Assembly: GCA_027382625.1 (NCBI GenBank)
Contig: JAJKFJ010011330.1
Span: 1 to 13,067, forward strand
Reading direction: 5' to 3'
DNA from: Tetmemena sp. SeJ-2015
Taxonomy: Eukaryota; Ciliophora; Spirotrichea; Sporadotrichida; Oxytrichidae
Length of the DNA stretch: 13,067 bases
In this document: in pieces, positions 1 through 9,093 of the stretch
Layout: each line of letters opens with the position of its first letter
How positions within the stretch are numbered: position 1 is the first letter of the stretch
Program-made: the position numbers and the translations under genes
Notes under the pieces: model-generated
Seen by the model: the letters and a program-made list of their open reading frames with translations, nothing else
The model's database searches: none
What the model was told of the DNA's origin: nothing

Positions 1-3000
1 GGATGGATCATGTAGTTATTTTTGAGTAATTTCGCGTTTGACTCGCATGATTATAAGTATTAATAAAGAAATTAATTATACACAACTTATTTTCACTTTC
101 TTATCATATTATGGGGTTTTGAATGGAGCCCTCGCCTTCTGAGGCGTGAACAAAGCAGTCATAAAGTTTATACATCGTAGCAAAAACTATCTTGAAAACA
201 CAATTTTATAATATATCTCACAAATATTGTGAAGGAAAACCATTAAAGCAGAATTTCTTATAATCATTTTATGACTTTCTTTTCTAAGGGGAATATTTTT
301 ATCAAATTAAAGTTTAATTGTATTTCTATTTTTAGATAAATCTTTTATTTCTGTGTTATTAAAAGGATATATTATAAAAATTTAAGGCTTCATATATTCT
401 AAAGAAGAAAAAAAATTATATGTTTCCTTTTATAGTATATTCCGCTATATTATAAACTCTCTATTAATTCAAATCATTAACTTATCGTTTGAAACTTTGT
501 TACATAATTCAGAGTAAAAATAAATGTCAGAAATCTGAGAGGTTATCACTGTAGCCATCAATTTAACTATTTGATCTCTTGCTAAAGAAAGAAGCGCTTT
601 TATCATCTATGTCACGCTATGTTAGCCTGTTGAGATTTGGAAGGTTTTTTTGCTAAGTTTATTTATTCTACTATTCACGAGATGAAATTAAGTTCAAATC
701 ATTATTGTCATTCCCTCTTTGCATCTTCAATTATGTGAATACGGATCCTGATTTAATGGGGATATCATTAAAAAGATTTTTTAATAAGTTGTTTATCTTG
801 TCTTTTAAACTATTTTTTATAATAAAGAAAATTCAAAAGCAAAATATAGATTTACTATGCTGAGGAATATTAAAGTTGTCATTTTGAATTTGTTTTTTAT
901 TATTTACTTTCAGGACGGAGACCCCAGTATCAAATTACTCTTCTTGAAGTTATCTAAGCTTTTGCTGTTATAGCTTTATCAGCCTTGATTAGAAATTTAA
1001 GATGTTTAAATATAGATGAGAATTTAATGTAAAAGAAATCTCTATTAAAAACATGATGCATAAGGTAATAATTCTCAGCTATGATAAAACATAAAAAAAT
1101 AAAAAATATATGTTTTAGTTTTTATAATATAATAATTTAAATAGGGATATTTTATCTTTGGTTTATATCTAATCAAAATTAAGATTTGGAAGTTAAATCT
1201 ATGACGGAGGGCATATCAGGAAAAAGTTAGAATTATGCAGTTTATCTTTCTTCTCGTCTCGCTACATCTACTTTAAACTACTTAGATCCGTATGAGTCTT
1301 TCACATTTTACGGTAATGAATCGATTTTACTATTTGGAGTTTTGGGGAGAGTGCTGAAATCTGGATTGTGAGCATAGTTTGAAATGGTGTTTTTTGTGTT
1401 TAAGTTATTGTTAAAATTGCTTTGAAATAAAATATCAATTGCAATATTTTATAAATTTGAGGCTGTGAATCAAAAGCTATCATTGATTCCATACATTTAA
1501 AAAATGATAAATATTCCTTACTCTCATCAGTTTAAACACAGTTAATAGACTCTCCTCCGTACATTTATTTTCGTTAAATCCAAAGTCCGTGATTTTATTA
1601 AAGAAATACTTATTTATTTTGATAGATTTAGCTATGAACTTCCTCTTTTAGTCTCCGTTTGAAGTGGGCTTTAATCCTCTACAAGGATTACTTACCTCTG
1701 CTGAAGTTAGTTCCTATTTTCTGCTTTCTGGTCAAGGTCTGTTAAGTTCTAATTTTGCTGATCTTGGTATACTTTATCGGCTCCAAAGCGACTGTTCATT
1801 ACTTTATCGTTGTTGGGGGATCTAGCAAAAGGAAAGCTCTTCAACTCTTTAAAATATAATAAACTCACTGCTAGCTTAATAAGTTTCAACAATAAGCTCA
1901 GGAACAGTTTCTGGTATATCTTAATTGCTGTGAAGGATCTAGGATTTGGTATTAAGAGTAGGAGTCTGAGAGAGCAGTAGCCTATGCGGAGAAGTTGAGA
2001 GACGATTGTATTGTGTTTCTTTTTATAAAACTTGCGATTAGCTCTTAGAAGAAAGACGCAACATGGATTAAGAAGTGATAGCGTCGGCGTTGTTTGAAGT
2101 TGGAAAATATATATTCAAAATAAATACAAATTATTGGTCTGAACTAAGAGGCACTATAGATATCGCTTTATCTGATTATTGAATCATCTCTCAATAGGTC
2201 TACAATCATATTTGAAGTGTCTAATTCGCTCTGAGTTTCGCTTTTCCTCCCTTTCTTGTACTCAGACTCAAAAATTTATTCTAAAAAGGAAAAATAAGAT
2301 CACTCTCAGACTGCTACATCATCTCTCTCATTTTAATCTTCTCAATTCTTCTCTAGTTTCGTTGAGATAAGTTGGATTTAGAGTATCTTTTTAATTTTGG
2401 CCAAAATAAGTACACTATAAATTAAGACTTCGCTATTGAATTCTATTTTTTTAATTTGACTATAGGAATAGCCCAGAAAATGTAAGTTAGAGAGCGAGCA
2501 AAGAACCATATGACTGAGTTAGCAAACTTCTTTTTATCGAGGACCGCCTCACAATTATTGACCGTAAAAAAGTAGGTATAGATGTCGTAGTAGAGAAAGA
2601 AGATAGAGAAAAGAACGAATGAACTAATTATAGTCCTATAACAATCATAAGCAAAAAGGATAAATTACCAAAGCTTGATGATAGATTTCTTTTGAGTGGA
2701 GATAATATACTTGTCTAGTTTAGTTTGAACGTGCTATGCTTGCTCTTCACTCTGTCTAATTATGCCTCTAGCATTGTAGGTAATTACTATGCCTATCCCC
2801 AGAAAAACAAAGCTGGCCAACTCGCCTGAAATTCTGAGCATAAGAAACAGTGTTGTCTTGCAGAGAAGCCGATTATTCTCGAATGCAAATCTAAAGTTCA
2901 GCTCTGATATCAATATCACTAATATGTGTTTAATTTTGAGTATTTTAGAATAGATATTATGAAGACTCCTAATTGCCAAATGAAATTTAGGACTAGGAAT

Positions 3001-3533
3001 ATGCGCAAAAAGAAAAGCCACTTCTTATGCGAAGGCAGAAAGATAGTTGACTTCTTAGCATAGAAATAGCAACAAAGAAACATAGCGAAAAAGCGGAGGG
3101 ACTCAAGCAAAACCAATGAGTACGGTACCAAGGAGTCAGGTAAGACTAAATAATGCATAGCCACATCTAAAACCAAAGGATATAATCAAAATCTTACTAC
3201 TTTCGGGAAAATAGAGTTCTAAAATGGATACATAGTATTTCTTACCTAATTAGGAAAATAATGTTATCAAAAGGGCCTATAATGATTGTCGATTATATTA
3301 TTTTATTGATAATTATAAGTTTTGATGTTAAAATAGAAGGATTTAAAAGTTTGCGAGTAGAGGTAATGAACCACTAGTATGAAAATGCAGAGCAGCGGAA
3401 TCAGGAACGAAATGGATATCATGATTGCCTAACTTCGAAAGTTTAGCTCAAAATCGTAGTTCAAAATAAAATTCAAGCACAATTTAACGTTAATAAAAGA
3501 TAAAAGCATTGCTAGATAACTTACAAATAGCAT
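1..3533 (-). CDS. Gene B: multi-pass (about seven-helix) membrane protein with long disordered tail, multi-exon, 3' end outside window
   Basis: I do not recognise the family. Read with TAA/TAG as Gln, the N-terminal third (about 3533-2450) holds hydrophobic stretches in order: two in 3533-3300 (first starting MLFVSYLAML, second AIMISISFLIPLLCIFIL), two in 3150-2930 (around LESLRFFAMFLCCYF and LRIFLVLNFIWQLGVF), one near 2840-2770 (ELASFVFLGIGIVITY), and two near 2680-2460 (around TIISSFVLFSIFFLYY and SLTYIFWAIPIV). A frame from about 3100 to 2209 has no TGA (297 codons). A basic stretch (RRIEKIKMREMMQQ) follows, then Ser/Gln/Asn/Pro-rich blocks at about 2200-1700, 1430-1150, 950-780 and 780-485, and an open frame from 468 to position 1. 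Several joints need 22-30 nt introns; others are unresolved. The start at 3533 is chosen because it opens the hydrophobic frame; an ATG at 3602 in another frame is possible. A seven-helix receptor-like protein is an inference from the hydrophobic pattern only. Confidence 0.6.
1669..1695 (-). other. 27-nt intron in gene B tail
   Basis: The donor is a perfect GTAAGT and the acceptor is TTAAAG. Splicing joins ...AENRNQLQQ to SPLQTETKRGSSQLN. Both sides are Gln/Ser-rich with in-frame TAA/TAG codons. Alternative downstream frames are also open, so the acceptor is less certain than the donor. Confidence 0.45.
1847..1868 (-). other. 22-nt intron in gene B tail
   Basis: On the minus strand this segment begins GTGAGT and ends TTTAAAG. 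Removing it joins the frame reading ...VETYQAS to one reading LKSFPFARSPNNDKV, with a Lys codon split across the joint. The length is not a multiple of three, so the frame changes here as required. Seen: consensus-like donor, frame restoration. Inferred: actual splicing. Confidence 0.55.
3219..3245 (-). other. Candidate 27-nt intron near the 5' part of gene B
   Basis: The segment starts GTAAGA and ends TTTTAG on the minus strand, between the second and third hydrophobic stretches of gene B. The frames on either side do not join by this intron alone, so a further unresolved joint must lie nearby. Called on splice-site quality and position only. Confidence 0.35.
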
Positions 3534-3619
3534 TTTTCCTCTCCATAATTGTACTTAGGATCATGTGTTGTTATATTAAAGCAGGCCTACAATCGAGACA
3601 TTTCTTCCAGGAAATTTAA
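3534..3619. promoter_or_regulatory. Spacer between gene C-prime and gene B
   Basis: This 86-bp interval separates the proposed TGA of gene C-prime (3622-3620) from the chosen ATG of gene B (3533). It must contain the gene B promoter and 5' leader if those ends are right. I see no recognisable motif. An ATG at 3602 opens a 42-codon frame that could be an alternative first exon, because a GTAAGT donor-like site follows it near 3523. Confidence 0.3.
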
Positions 3620-6230
3620 TCAAGTCACTTAATCAAAGATGAGCTAATAATTTAACTATTTTAATTAACATATCTTCGATTTGCTAGCAAAATATTATAA
3701 TTATAGCTCATAATTTGACAACTTTAAAATTTTTAAATCAATCGAACATTAGATCTTTAGCCTAAAATTCAGCAATTTAGTTCTCCGATAAAGGTATTGG
3801 AATTATATTTTTAATCTTATTTTAGTGAACTTCTCTTTCTTTGGTTAATACTCCTGAAGATGATTGATGAGTGAATATAAAATCTAAAAGAATTTTATAA
3901 AGTGCTTACAGGATTATCTTTTTGCTTAAGAGCTTCAATAGCCTTGCTAAATTAAAGTTTGAGCATTGCCTCGCTTTCCTCGACATTAGTTAAGGTGTTT
4001 TCAGTTACCTTTCCCATATCTCTTGCTTAATTAAGCTACAAATATTTTCTCAGAGGGTATAATAAATTTGAGATAACTACACAGTATTAGAGTCAAAGAA
4101 TGTATATTTGACAAAAATAATGGTAATGAGTCCTTTTGAGTATTCAACTTTTTCTTAATCATGCTCTCATATAGTTGGGATAAATCCTTGACTGAGCTAA
4201 AAACAGATTTTTTGAACTCCAAAAATGCAATTTCCTTGGTAAGCTCTTCAATTTCCTGATCTACCGCATTTCCTTGATGAGCTTGATCCTGCTAATTCTT
4301 TTGAGATGACTAAAGGTTCTTGCTTATAATAATATAAATCTCTATTTGGATATTAATTTCAAGCTTTGTTATGCCATTTTGCTCTCCTTTCTCTCTTGAT
4401 CGATGGCATCTTTGAGTTGAAAATTTTTGATTGTTGCTGCTTGTTTGATTTTCAAATACTCTGGCTTAAAAAGCTTCTCACCACTCAGACTTTTCCTCTT
4501 GAAAACGGCAATAAGCTCTTCAAAGATTGGCATAACGTATTTTCTCTCCCAGATATCTGCCATGTCGACATATACTTGGCTGTTAATAGTTGGCATAGTG
4601 GCTTTGATAATAAATAAAATGTAAATAACTAATAGGGAGCTTTCCTCTGACTCTTGTGGCTCTTAGATGGCTCATCATGAAGGATTTAGACCGTGTGGGA
4701 AATTATTAATTAAATTAAAATGGCTTTTAAGCAGATTTCCTTGATCTCGTTTATTGACTCTTTAAACACCTTCTTTAACTCAACATCAAAGAACTCATTC
4801 ATAGCTTCTATGAAATGGTATTCTAGCTTCTTGCTCTAGTGAGTAACATTTGACTTTCTATGGGAATCTTCTTGAATCTCCATTCCTACTCCTTACAATG
4901 TATTCTCCTAAAACTAAATCTAATGCTCTTAGGGAACCAGAGAGTTTCTTGGCTATTGATCAATACTAATCTGAAATTAGATTCATTTAATATATAAAAC
5001 AAAATTGGATAAAATAAATGAGGGAATCGCAGTTTAATAAATATTATACCCAGATTTAAGCGGCAGTATTTATTAAGACAACTATAGAAATAATGATCCA
5101 TCTCTCATTAGAGATAATAATTAAAGGGAATTAAAGGGCCCCCGGCTTAAATAAGATAGGCCGTGACGTCAATGATATTGCTGTGACGCACTTATCTGAC
5201 GTACACAAACCTACCAGCCGAATAGGGATATTAAACATGTGGCACCCACCTCACACTCTGAGCAGAAGCCCCCGGCTTCTGCAGACCATCCAAAAAACCT
5301 AAAAGGAGAAAAAAATCCGGCTTCGGACCGAGAGCAAGTCGCTGCTACGTAGCGTCTGGCTTCGCTGTCCAACTGCATGACTGAGTGTTTGCCCATAGAT
5401 CTCGTCCCTCCACTCCTAACAGGATTAGGAGGGTGAGTGGGAACCACTCACCTTTGATTATCTCTCCAGTGAGCAGCTCACCACCTTCCCCAGGGCTTCG
5501 GCTGCCATTATCCCTTGCCTCTTTTAAGCACTCACCCACCAGCCAATGGATACCAAACCAGAAAGCCTTCAGGGAAAGGGCGACCGGTGCCTAGTGCCGG
5601 TCGTGTGCGTCCTGAATTTTAACTTTCTAATTTAATAATTCATTAGAGATAAATACTAAAAGGATTTATCACCAAAAAAAACTGAAGTTATTTATTTGCA
5701 TATCACATAAGCTTCAGATTGATGTGAGATTTTAGAAATTTAAACGGCCTCGATAAGCCACCAGCCATCTTTTAATTTATCTTTATTTAATAAAATACCT
5801 AACTATACTATGGAATTTATGTAATAGGATTTAAGTTTAAGGGATTCGCACTTTATTAAAAATGACTTGTCAATTGGCTCTAAGTATTATCTCTCTAGAA
5901 GTTCATGTTTAATGAGTTTTAGGAGTCCAACATAGACATATTAACCTGCTAAGCACCCTGAGAATTTATTTGGCTCATCTAATTTTGAAATTATACATTT
6001 TGAAAAGGATTCCCTTAATTTTGAAAAGGATTCTGCTAAGTGCCATAAGAGGAATTTAATGGAAAATTATTTCTAATTGAGGGATCAGATGAGTCAACTT
6101 AAGAATTAAAAGTGTTAAAATTCGATCCTTATGGTTTGTTGGTTTGAGAAAAACCTGTATCATTTGCGTGAGGTTACATTTAAGGATTTAAAAAAGGATT
6201 CTACTATGTGCCTTAGTTGTTTGAGTTCAT
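3620..6230 (-). CDS. Gene C-prime: NPF/Asn/Gln-rich N-terminus, helical middle, coiled-coil C-terminus; interrupted by a GC-rich element
   Basis: The start ATG at 6230 begins MNSNNQGTQQNPF. The first exon (6230 to about 5804) is Asn/Gln/Ser-rich with three NPF tripeptides; GTQQNPF occurs twice with different synonymous codons (TAG or CAG for the same Gln), which supports this frame. NPF is a known ligand of EH domains, but no other endocytic feature is seen. The next block (5768-5001, element excluded) reads GWWLIEAVQISKIS to LPLKSGYNIYQTAIPSFIL. It faintly recalls the helical C-terminal part of PAT1 mRNA-decay proteins, a weak guess. A 30-nt intron leads to 4970-4730 (LEYHFIEAMNEFFDVELKKV), then 4596-4370 (WERKYVMPIFEELIAVFKRK), a coiled coil at 4300-4140 (EIEELTKEIAFLEFKKS), 4010-3910, and a basic end after a 26-nt intron. 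The TGA is at 3622-3620. An ATG at 4596 could instead start a separate gene. The frame is broken unless 5105-5639 is removed. Confidence 0.55.
3884..3909 (-). other. 26-nt intron near the 3' end of gene C-prime
   Basis: The donor is GTAAGC and the acceptor TTTTAG on the minus strand. It joins ...IEALKQKDNP to ILYSLINHLQEYQPKKEK and changes frame, giving a helical basic C-terminus that stays open to a TGA at 3622-3620. Without splicing the frame ends at a TGA near 3771. Confidence 0.5.
4971..5000 (-). other. 30-nt intron in gene C-prime
   Basis: The segment begins GTTTTAT and ends AATTTCAG on the minus strand and contains an in-frame TGA. Its removal joins ...IPSFILSNF to ISIDQQPRNSLVPQEHQ in the same frame, after which about 150 codons remain open. 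The in-frame stop inside a GT...CAG segment is the main support. Confidence 0.5.
5105..5117. repeat. 13-bp direct repeat, left copy
   Basis: The sequence TCATTAGAGATAA is identical to the copy at 5640-5652 and bounds the GC-rich element. Bases just outside the 13-bp match differ between copies (5104 versus 5639; 5118 versus 5653), so the repeat length is exact. It overlaps an ATCTCT/AGAGAT inverted repeat in the flanking gene. Confidence 0.9.
5119..5138 (-). repeat. Tandem 10-bp tail (two copies) of the inserted element
   Basis: AATTAAAGGG occurs twice without interruption (5119-5128 and 5129-5138), directly beside the left direct repeat. In the proposed minus-strand orientation this is the 3' tail. 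Short tandem tails are known for several LINE/SINE families. Confidence 0.8.
5262..5616 (-). other. Cluster of perfect stem-loops inside the inserted element
   Basis: Perfect inverted repeats visible here: 5262-5270 with 5274-5282 (9 bp, 3-nt loop); 5316-5319 with 5324-5327; palindrome 5344-5353; 5413-5419 with 5425-5431 (7 bp); 5432-5440 with 5444-5452 (9 bp, 3-nt loop); 5469-5474 with 5476-5481; and a nested pair 5568-5573 with 5611-5616 enclosing 5581-5587 with 5597-5603. Such density suggests a folded RNA or hairpin-rich DNA. GCCCCCGGCTT also occurs twice in the element (5138-5148 and 5268-5278). I do not recognise a known RNA family. Confidence 0.7.
5640..5652. repeat. 13-bp direct repeat, right copy
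   Basis: This copy of TCATTAGAGATAA sits 535 bp from the left copy. On the minus strand it encodes part of ...YLSLM, and the same codons resume after the left copy, so retaining one copy keeps the reading frame. It serves as target-site duplication or as an excision pointer. Confidence 0.9.
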
Positions 6231-6309
6231 TTTTGTTCTATTTAAATATTTTTAAATTTGAATTCAATATCAATGAGGTAGCTTAATGTATTAGGAAATA
6301 TAAGAAATC
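6231..6309. promoter_or_regulatory. AT-rich spacer between gene C and gene C-prime
   Basis: This 79-bp AT-rich interval lies between the TGA ending gene C (6312-6310) and the ATG of gene C-prime. It ends, on the minus strand, with AAATAGAACAAAA before the ATG, a plausible short leader. It could instead be an intron joining the two into one gene: a GTGAAG donor-like site lies at the end of gene C and AATAG just before the ATG, but the phases I tried did not match. Confidence 0.35.
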
Positions 6310-8887
6310 TCAAAATTTAAAATCCTTCACTATCGAATCTTTCAAGTTTAGCTATCTAATAAATAGTTTCTCATCTTCCTCGGTGAGTGGCTATATCTTC
6401 AGTTTTCTCTTTTATTTGAGTCCTCTTTTGAACATTTTATTTTGTTGATAATAATCCAAGCTCTAAGTGCTGTCCCTACTTCCCTAGCTTCTAAATCCAT
6501 TATCATTTCTACTTTGAGAGGTAATGCCCAAACCAGCGAGAGGAGGATTTATCTTGCCTACTCCTAACTCTTCAAAGTTATTATCTAGTCCTTGAGATTG
6601 TCTTTTTTATCCCCCTCCAATCTTAGAAAGCTACATGCCACTACTATCTCCAAATTGCTTTTAAATAGCTCTACGAACATTCTTCCTGCTTTTCCATTGC
6701 ATGATTTCCTTTTGTACATCTCTCAGAAGAATTTAGGCATCTAACAAAGTCTTGTAGCGAGGCACTTAGCAAAAGTAATTGAACTAGACATGTCTCTAGT
6801 ACTTTTCCTCAAAGTCTTCATTATTTGCCAGCTTTTCTGCCATACTAGTTTTATGAAAAAAATTATTCAATTAATTTAAAATTAAGTCTTAGGTTAACCT
6901 GATTTAGGGGAGCCCATTTTGCTGCCCTAAGAAACTGTTCCTGATCTGAGCAATACATTAGAGCTTGAAGTTACTGTTCGCTAAATGCCTCCAACTTCTT
7001 AAGTATTTGCTCCTTAATTATTCGGAGATAGAGTGTTCGTAATTTATCGCTTAAACTATGGGGATAATAAAGAGCTAGACGATGTTTAGACTTTCTTCAG
7101 ATTCGTTTCTCGCTAATTTTCAGAAGCTTATCCACTGCTCTCTGTATTCCCTCCAGCTTTAAAATTTCTATTGTTAACTTAACCAAAGTAACTAAATAAG
7201 AAGAGGATTACTTGGATTGTAAGTTTTATCTATTCGTTAGAATTATTTGCAGTTAAATAGTTAGCTTGTCTACTTTAGAGATTCGTCCCCGTCAAGTCAA
7301 TGTTTAAATCAGAAGGAATGTTGAGAGAGACATGCTTATTTTGGAAAAATTCTTGCCTCTAAAGACTTCCCTATCCCTAAGCTCTATTTTCCTCAGTCCC
7401 TTGAATCGATATTAAGTTAATAAGTGGCTTTTATTATGCTTAGCTTGCTTTAGTTTGTACTGATTGCGTGGGAGTCTGTAAAAGGCTAGCCTTTAGATCT
7501 CTTCCTTACTAAGGGTTCGGAGCAGCAGATCTTCTTGCACTCTTAAGAGTAGAATTCATTCTAACTATACTTTAAATAGAAAACTTTCTCTTTGAGCTTC
7601 TATCTCTAGCATGTTGGGCATCTTTTTCTTCTCAATCTTTTAATTAGCAGGAAATGAAATGCTTGCGAAGTTTTCAATTTTCTCCATTAGCTCTTGATGA
7701 TAATTTTTATACTCTTGCTAATAGTCAATACTCTCTTCGCTTTACTCTAATTAAAAGCTAATTTTAAATATCGAGTTATGAATCTCTGCAGACTATTCTA
7801 TGTTTAAATCTTCTGTTGCATCATCTTCATCTAGCGAAAAGCTATCCTCATAATTTTCAGCCTCTTCTAAATCTTAATCCTAATCTTTAAATTAAGAAAC
7901 TCGCCCTTGGATCTATGATTACTTTCTCTAGTTCTATTATTCAATCTTGATCATTTTCAAATTGAATTCTTGCATCGCTTTGTCTTTTTAAGCTGCAGAA
8001 TTTGTTTTAAAATCTCCGCTGTCTATTTTAATTGTAGAGCTTTTTGTTGTCTTTTACTTATTTAGCTTTTTAATTTTGGGTGGAGACTTGCCTTTCTATT
8101 CACAGATGGCTACCAATTTCTAGAACAGCCGACATTTTGGTATATAGTCCCAAGAGCAATCCAAAGTATTCTGCTTGTGGAATCTGTTGTTGAATTAAAT
8201 GAAACCTTTTGCTTTTTTGTTCTAATTTTGTGTGACATATTTCACAATAGATAAACTATAATTGATTAAGTAATTTAAAGTTAAATATAGTCCTTCTCAT
8301 ATGATCTGCCTTGAGATTAAAAAAGTTAATATCGACTGTATCCTTTTGCTCTTAAATCTACTCCAAAAGCTTTAAATCTAGCTACATCATCAACTTTAAA
8401 AAGTAAATAAGAAATAATAAAACTTATTCTGATACTTCTTCTAATCATGGTTTTATTTCTGAGCCTATTTAGACTTAACATGCTATGATGTTGCTTCTTT
8501 TTATTCTTTGTGATTAATTTATTTGTTATTTGAGTGAATGTCTTCTTTTATATCATCTTCTTTTTCTTTAGTTAAATGATCCTAAGTGGTTCCATTCAAT
8601 TTTTTCTTCATAATATTCAAGTAGGTAAGTGATTTTTAAGAGGAGAAGTTGCTATTCAAAGTATTGTTGTGTCTTTTATAGGTCAATGGAGCTCCTTAGT
8701 ATTACTGATCCAGATTAGGAAATTAGGCAGTTGAAAGATTTTGAATTCCATTGCCTTTAGGATTGAAAAGCGCACCGCCTGCTCCTAAAATTTAAGTGTT
8801 GCTAGAGCCTAAGACACTCGAATTCAAGCCTAGAGCTTGAGCTGTGATAGATTTTTCATCTGGGCTCTTATCAGCAGATTTATCCAT
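6310..8887 (-). CDS. Gene C: acidic, Gln/Ser-rich multi-exon protein of unknown function with possible Cys cluster
   Basis: The ATG at 8887 opens 165 codons (MDKSADKSPDEKSITAQALG...) rich in Lys, Asn and Gln, with many TAA/TAG codons. A helical block follows (about 8360-8206, LLEQIQEQKDTVDINFFNLK), ending in CEICHTKLEQ. A 22-nt candidate intron (8205-8184) leads to FHKQNTLDCSWDYIPKC, giving a C-x2-C-x18-C-x7-C arrangement that might bind zinc. The frame then runs open to 7571 with an acidic tract (LEEAENYEDSFSLDEDD). After a 29-nt intron come Ser/Thr/Gln-rich blocks (about 7541-7220 and 7150-6905) and a final block from about 6840 to the TGA at 6312-6310 (DAQILLRDVQKEIMQWKSRK; ending LTEEDEKLFIRQLNLKDS). 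The joints at about 8400 and 7220-7150 are unresolved. The last block begins with an ATG at 6843 and might be a separate gene; a GTTAAC...GGCAG segment (about 62 nt) would splice it in frame to the block before. Mostly low complexity, so no family can be named. Confidence 0.6.
7542..7570 (-). other. 29-nt intron in gene C
   Basis: The segment starts GTATAG and ends CTTAAG on the minus strand and carries a TGA in the upstream frame. Splicing joins ...QRESFLFK to SARRSAAPNPQQGRD in frame. The 29-nt length restores the frame that stays open for about 110 codons downstream. Confidence 0.5.
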
Positions 8888-9093
8888 GCAATGCAAAAAA
8901 ATAGAGCACAATAAGAATGTGGAATTTTTTGACTTTAAATATTAATTTCCCTCCTTTTAAATAGATCAGTATGATTTTCCTATATTTTATTTTACATTTG
9001 AAGTTAACTTTTCTCATAGTTAAGATTATTCTAAAAAAATAATTGAACAATTGAGCATATAAGCTTATCAGAAATAAATTTTCCTTCAATTTT
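8888..9093. promoter_or_regulatory. Spacer between gene D and gene C
   Basis: This 206-bp AT-rich interval follows the proposed TGA of gene D (9096-9094) and precedes the gene C ATG. It should hold the 3' end of D and the promoter of C. Homopolymer A/T runs are present, but I see no distinct motif. The end of D is soft: its last codons are hydrophobic and could be intronic. Confidence 0.4.

Larger units (their letters stand above)
5118..5639 (-). mobile_element. GC-rich, hairpin-rich inserted element (SINE-like retroposon or germline-eliminated element)
   Basis: A 522-bp segment of markedly higher G+C than its surroundings lies between two perfect 13-bp direct repeats inside gene C-prime. 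Read on the minus strand it starts with an AT-rich lead (5639-5617), continues through a chain of stem-loops, and ends in two tandem copies of a 10-bp unit (5138-5119) against the repeat. Tail repeats next to a target-site duplication are typical of non-LTR retroposons, hence the orientation. An 11-bp match to the Pol III B-box consensus (10 of 11 positions, minus strand, 5329-5319) is followed at once by a T7 run (5315-5309), which would be an early terminator, so Pol III origin is weak. Short standard-code frames exist inside, but I see no protein motif. Alternatively it is an internal eliminated sequence with a 13-bp pointer. The 535-bp unit (element plus one repeat) is not a multiple of three. 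Confidence 0.65.

Noticed and set aside
2510..2835. Plus-strand reading with protein-like stretches opposite gene B
   Set aside because: It has in-frame TGAs and is the antisense of the long minus-strand membrane-protein frame.
4366..4624. Plus-strand frames of 65-83 codons
   Set aside because: They lie opposite the WERKYVMPIFEELIAVFKRK exon of gene C-prime, which has better composition and context.
5309..5329. B-box-like match with T7 run, considered as a tRNA gene or Pol III promoter
   Set aside because: No A box at proper spacing and no cloverleaf could be built, and the T run directly follows the B-box match, so it would end transcription at once.
5211..5594. Short standard-code frames on both strands within the GC-rich element (up to about 78 codons)
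   Set aside because: They overlap each other, have no recognisable motif and follow from the lower TAA/TAG density of GC-rich DNA; hairpin structure explains the segment better.
6000..6210. Repeated AAAGGATTC motifs as a possible DNA repeat array
   Set aside because: They are explained as the repeated NPF-containing codons of gene C-prime on the other strand.
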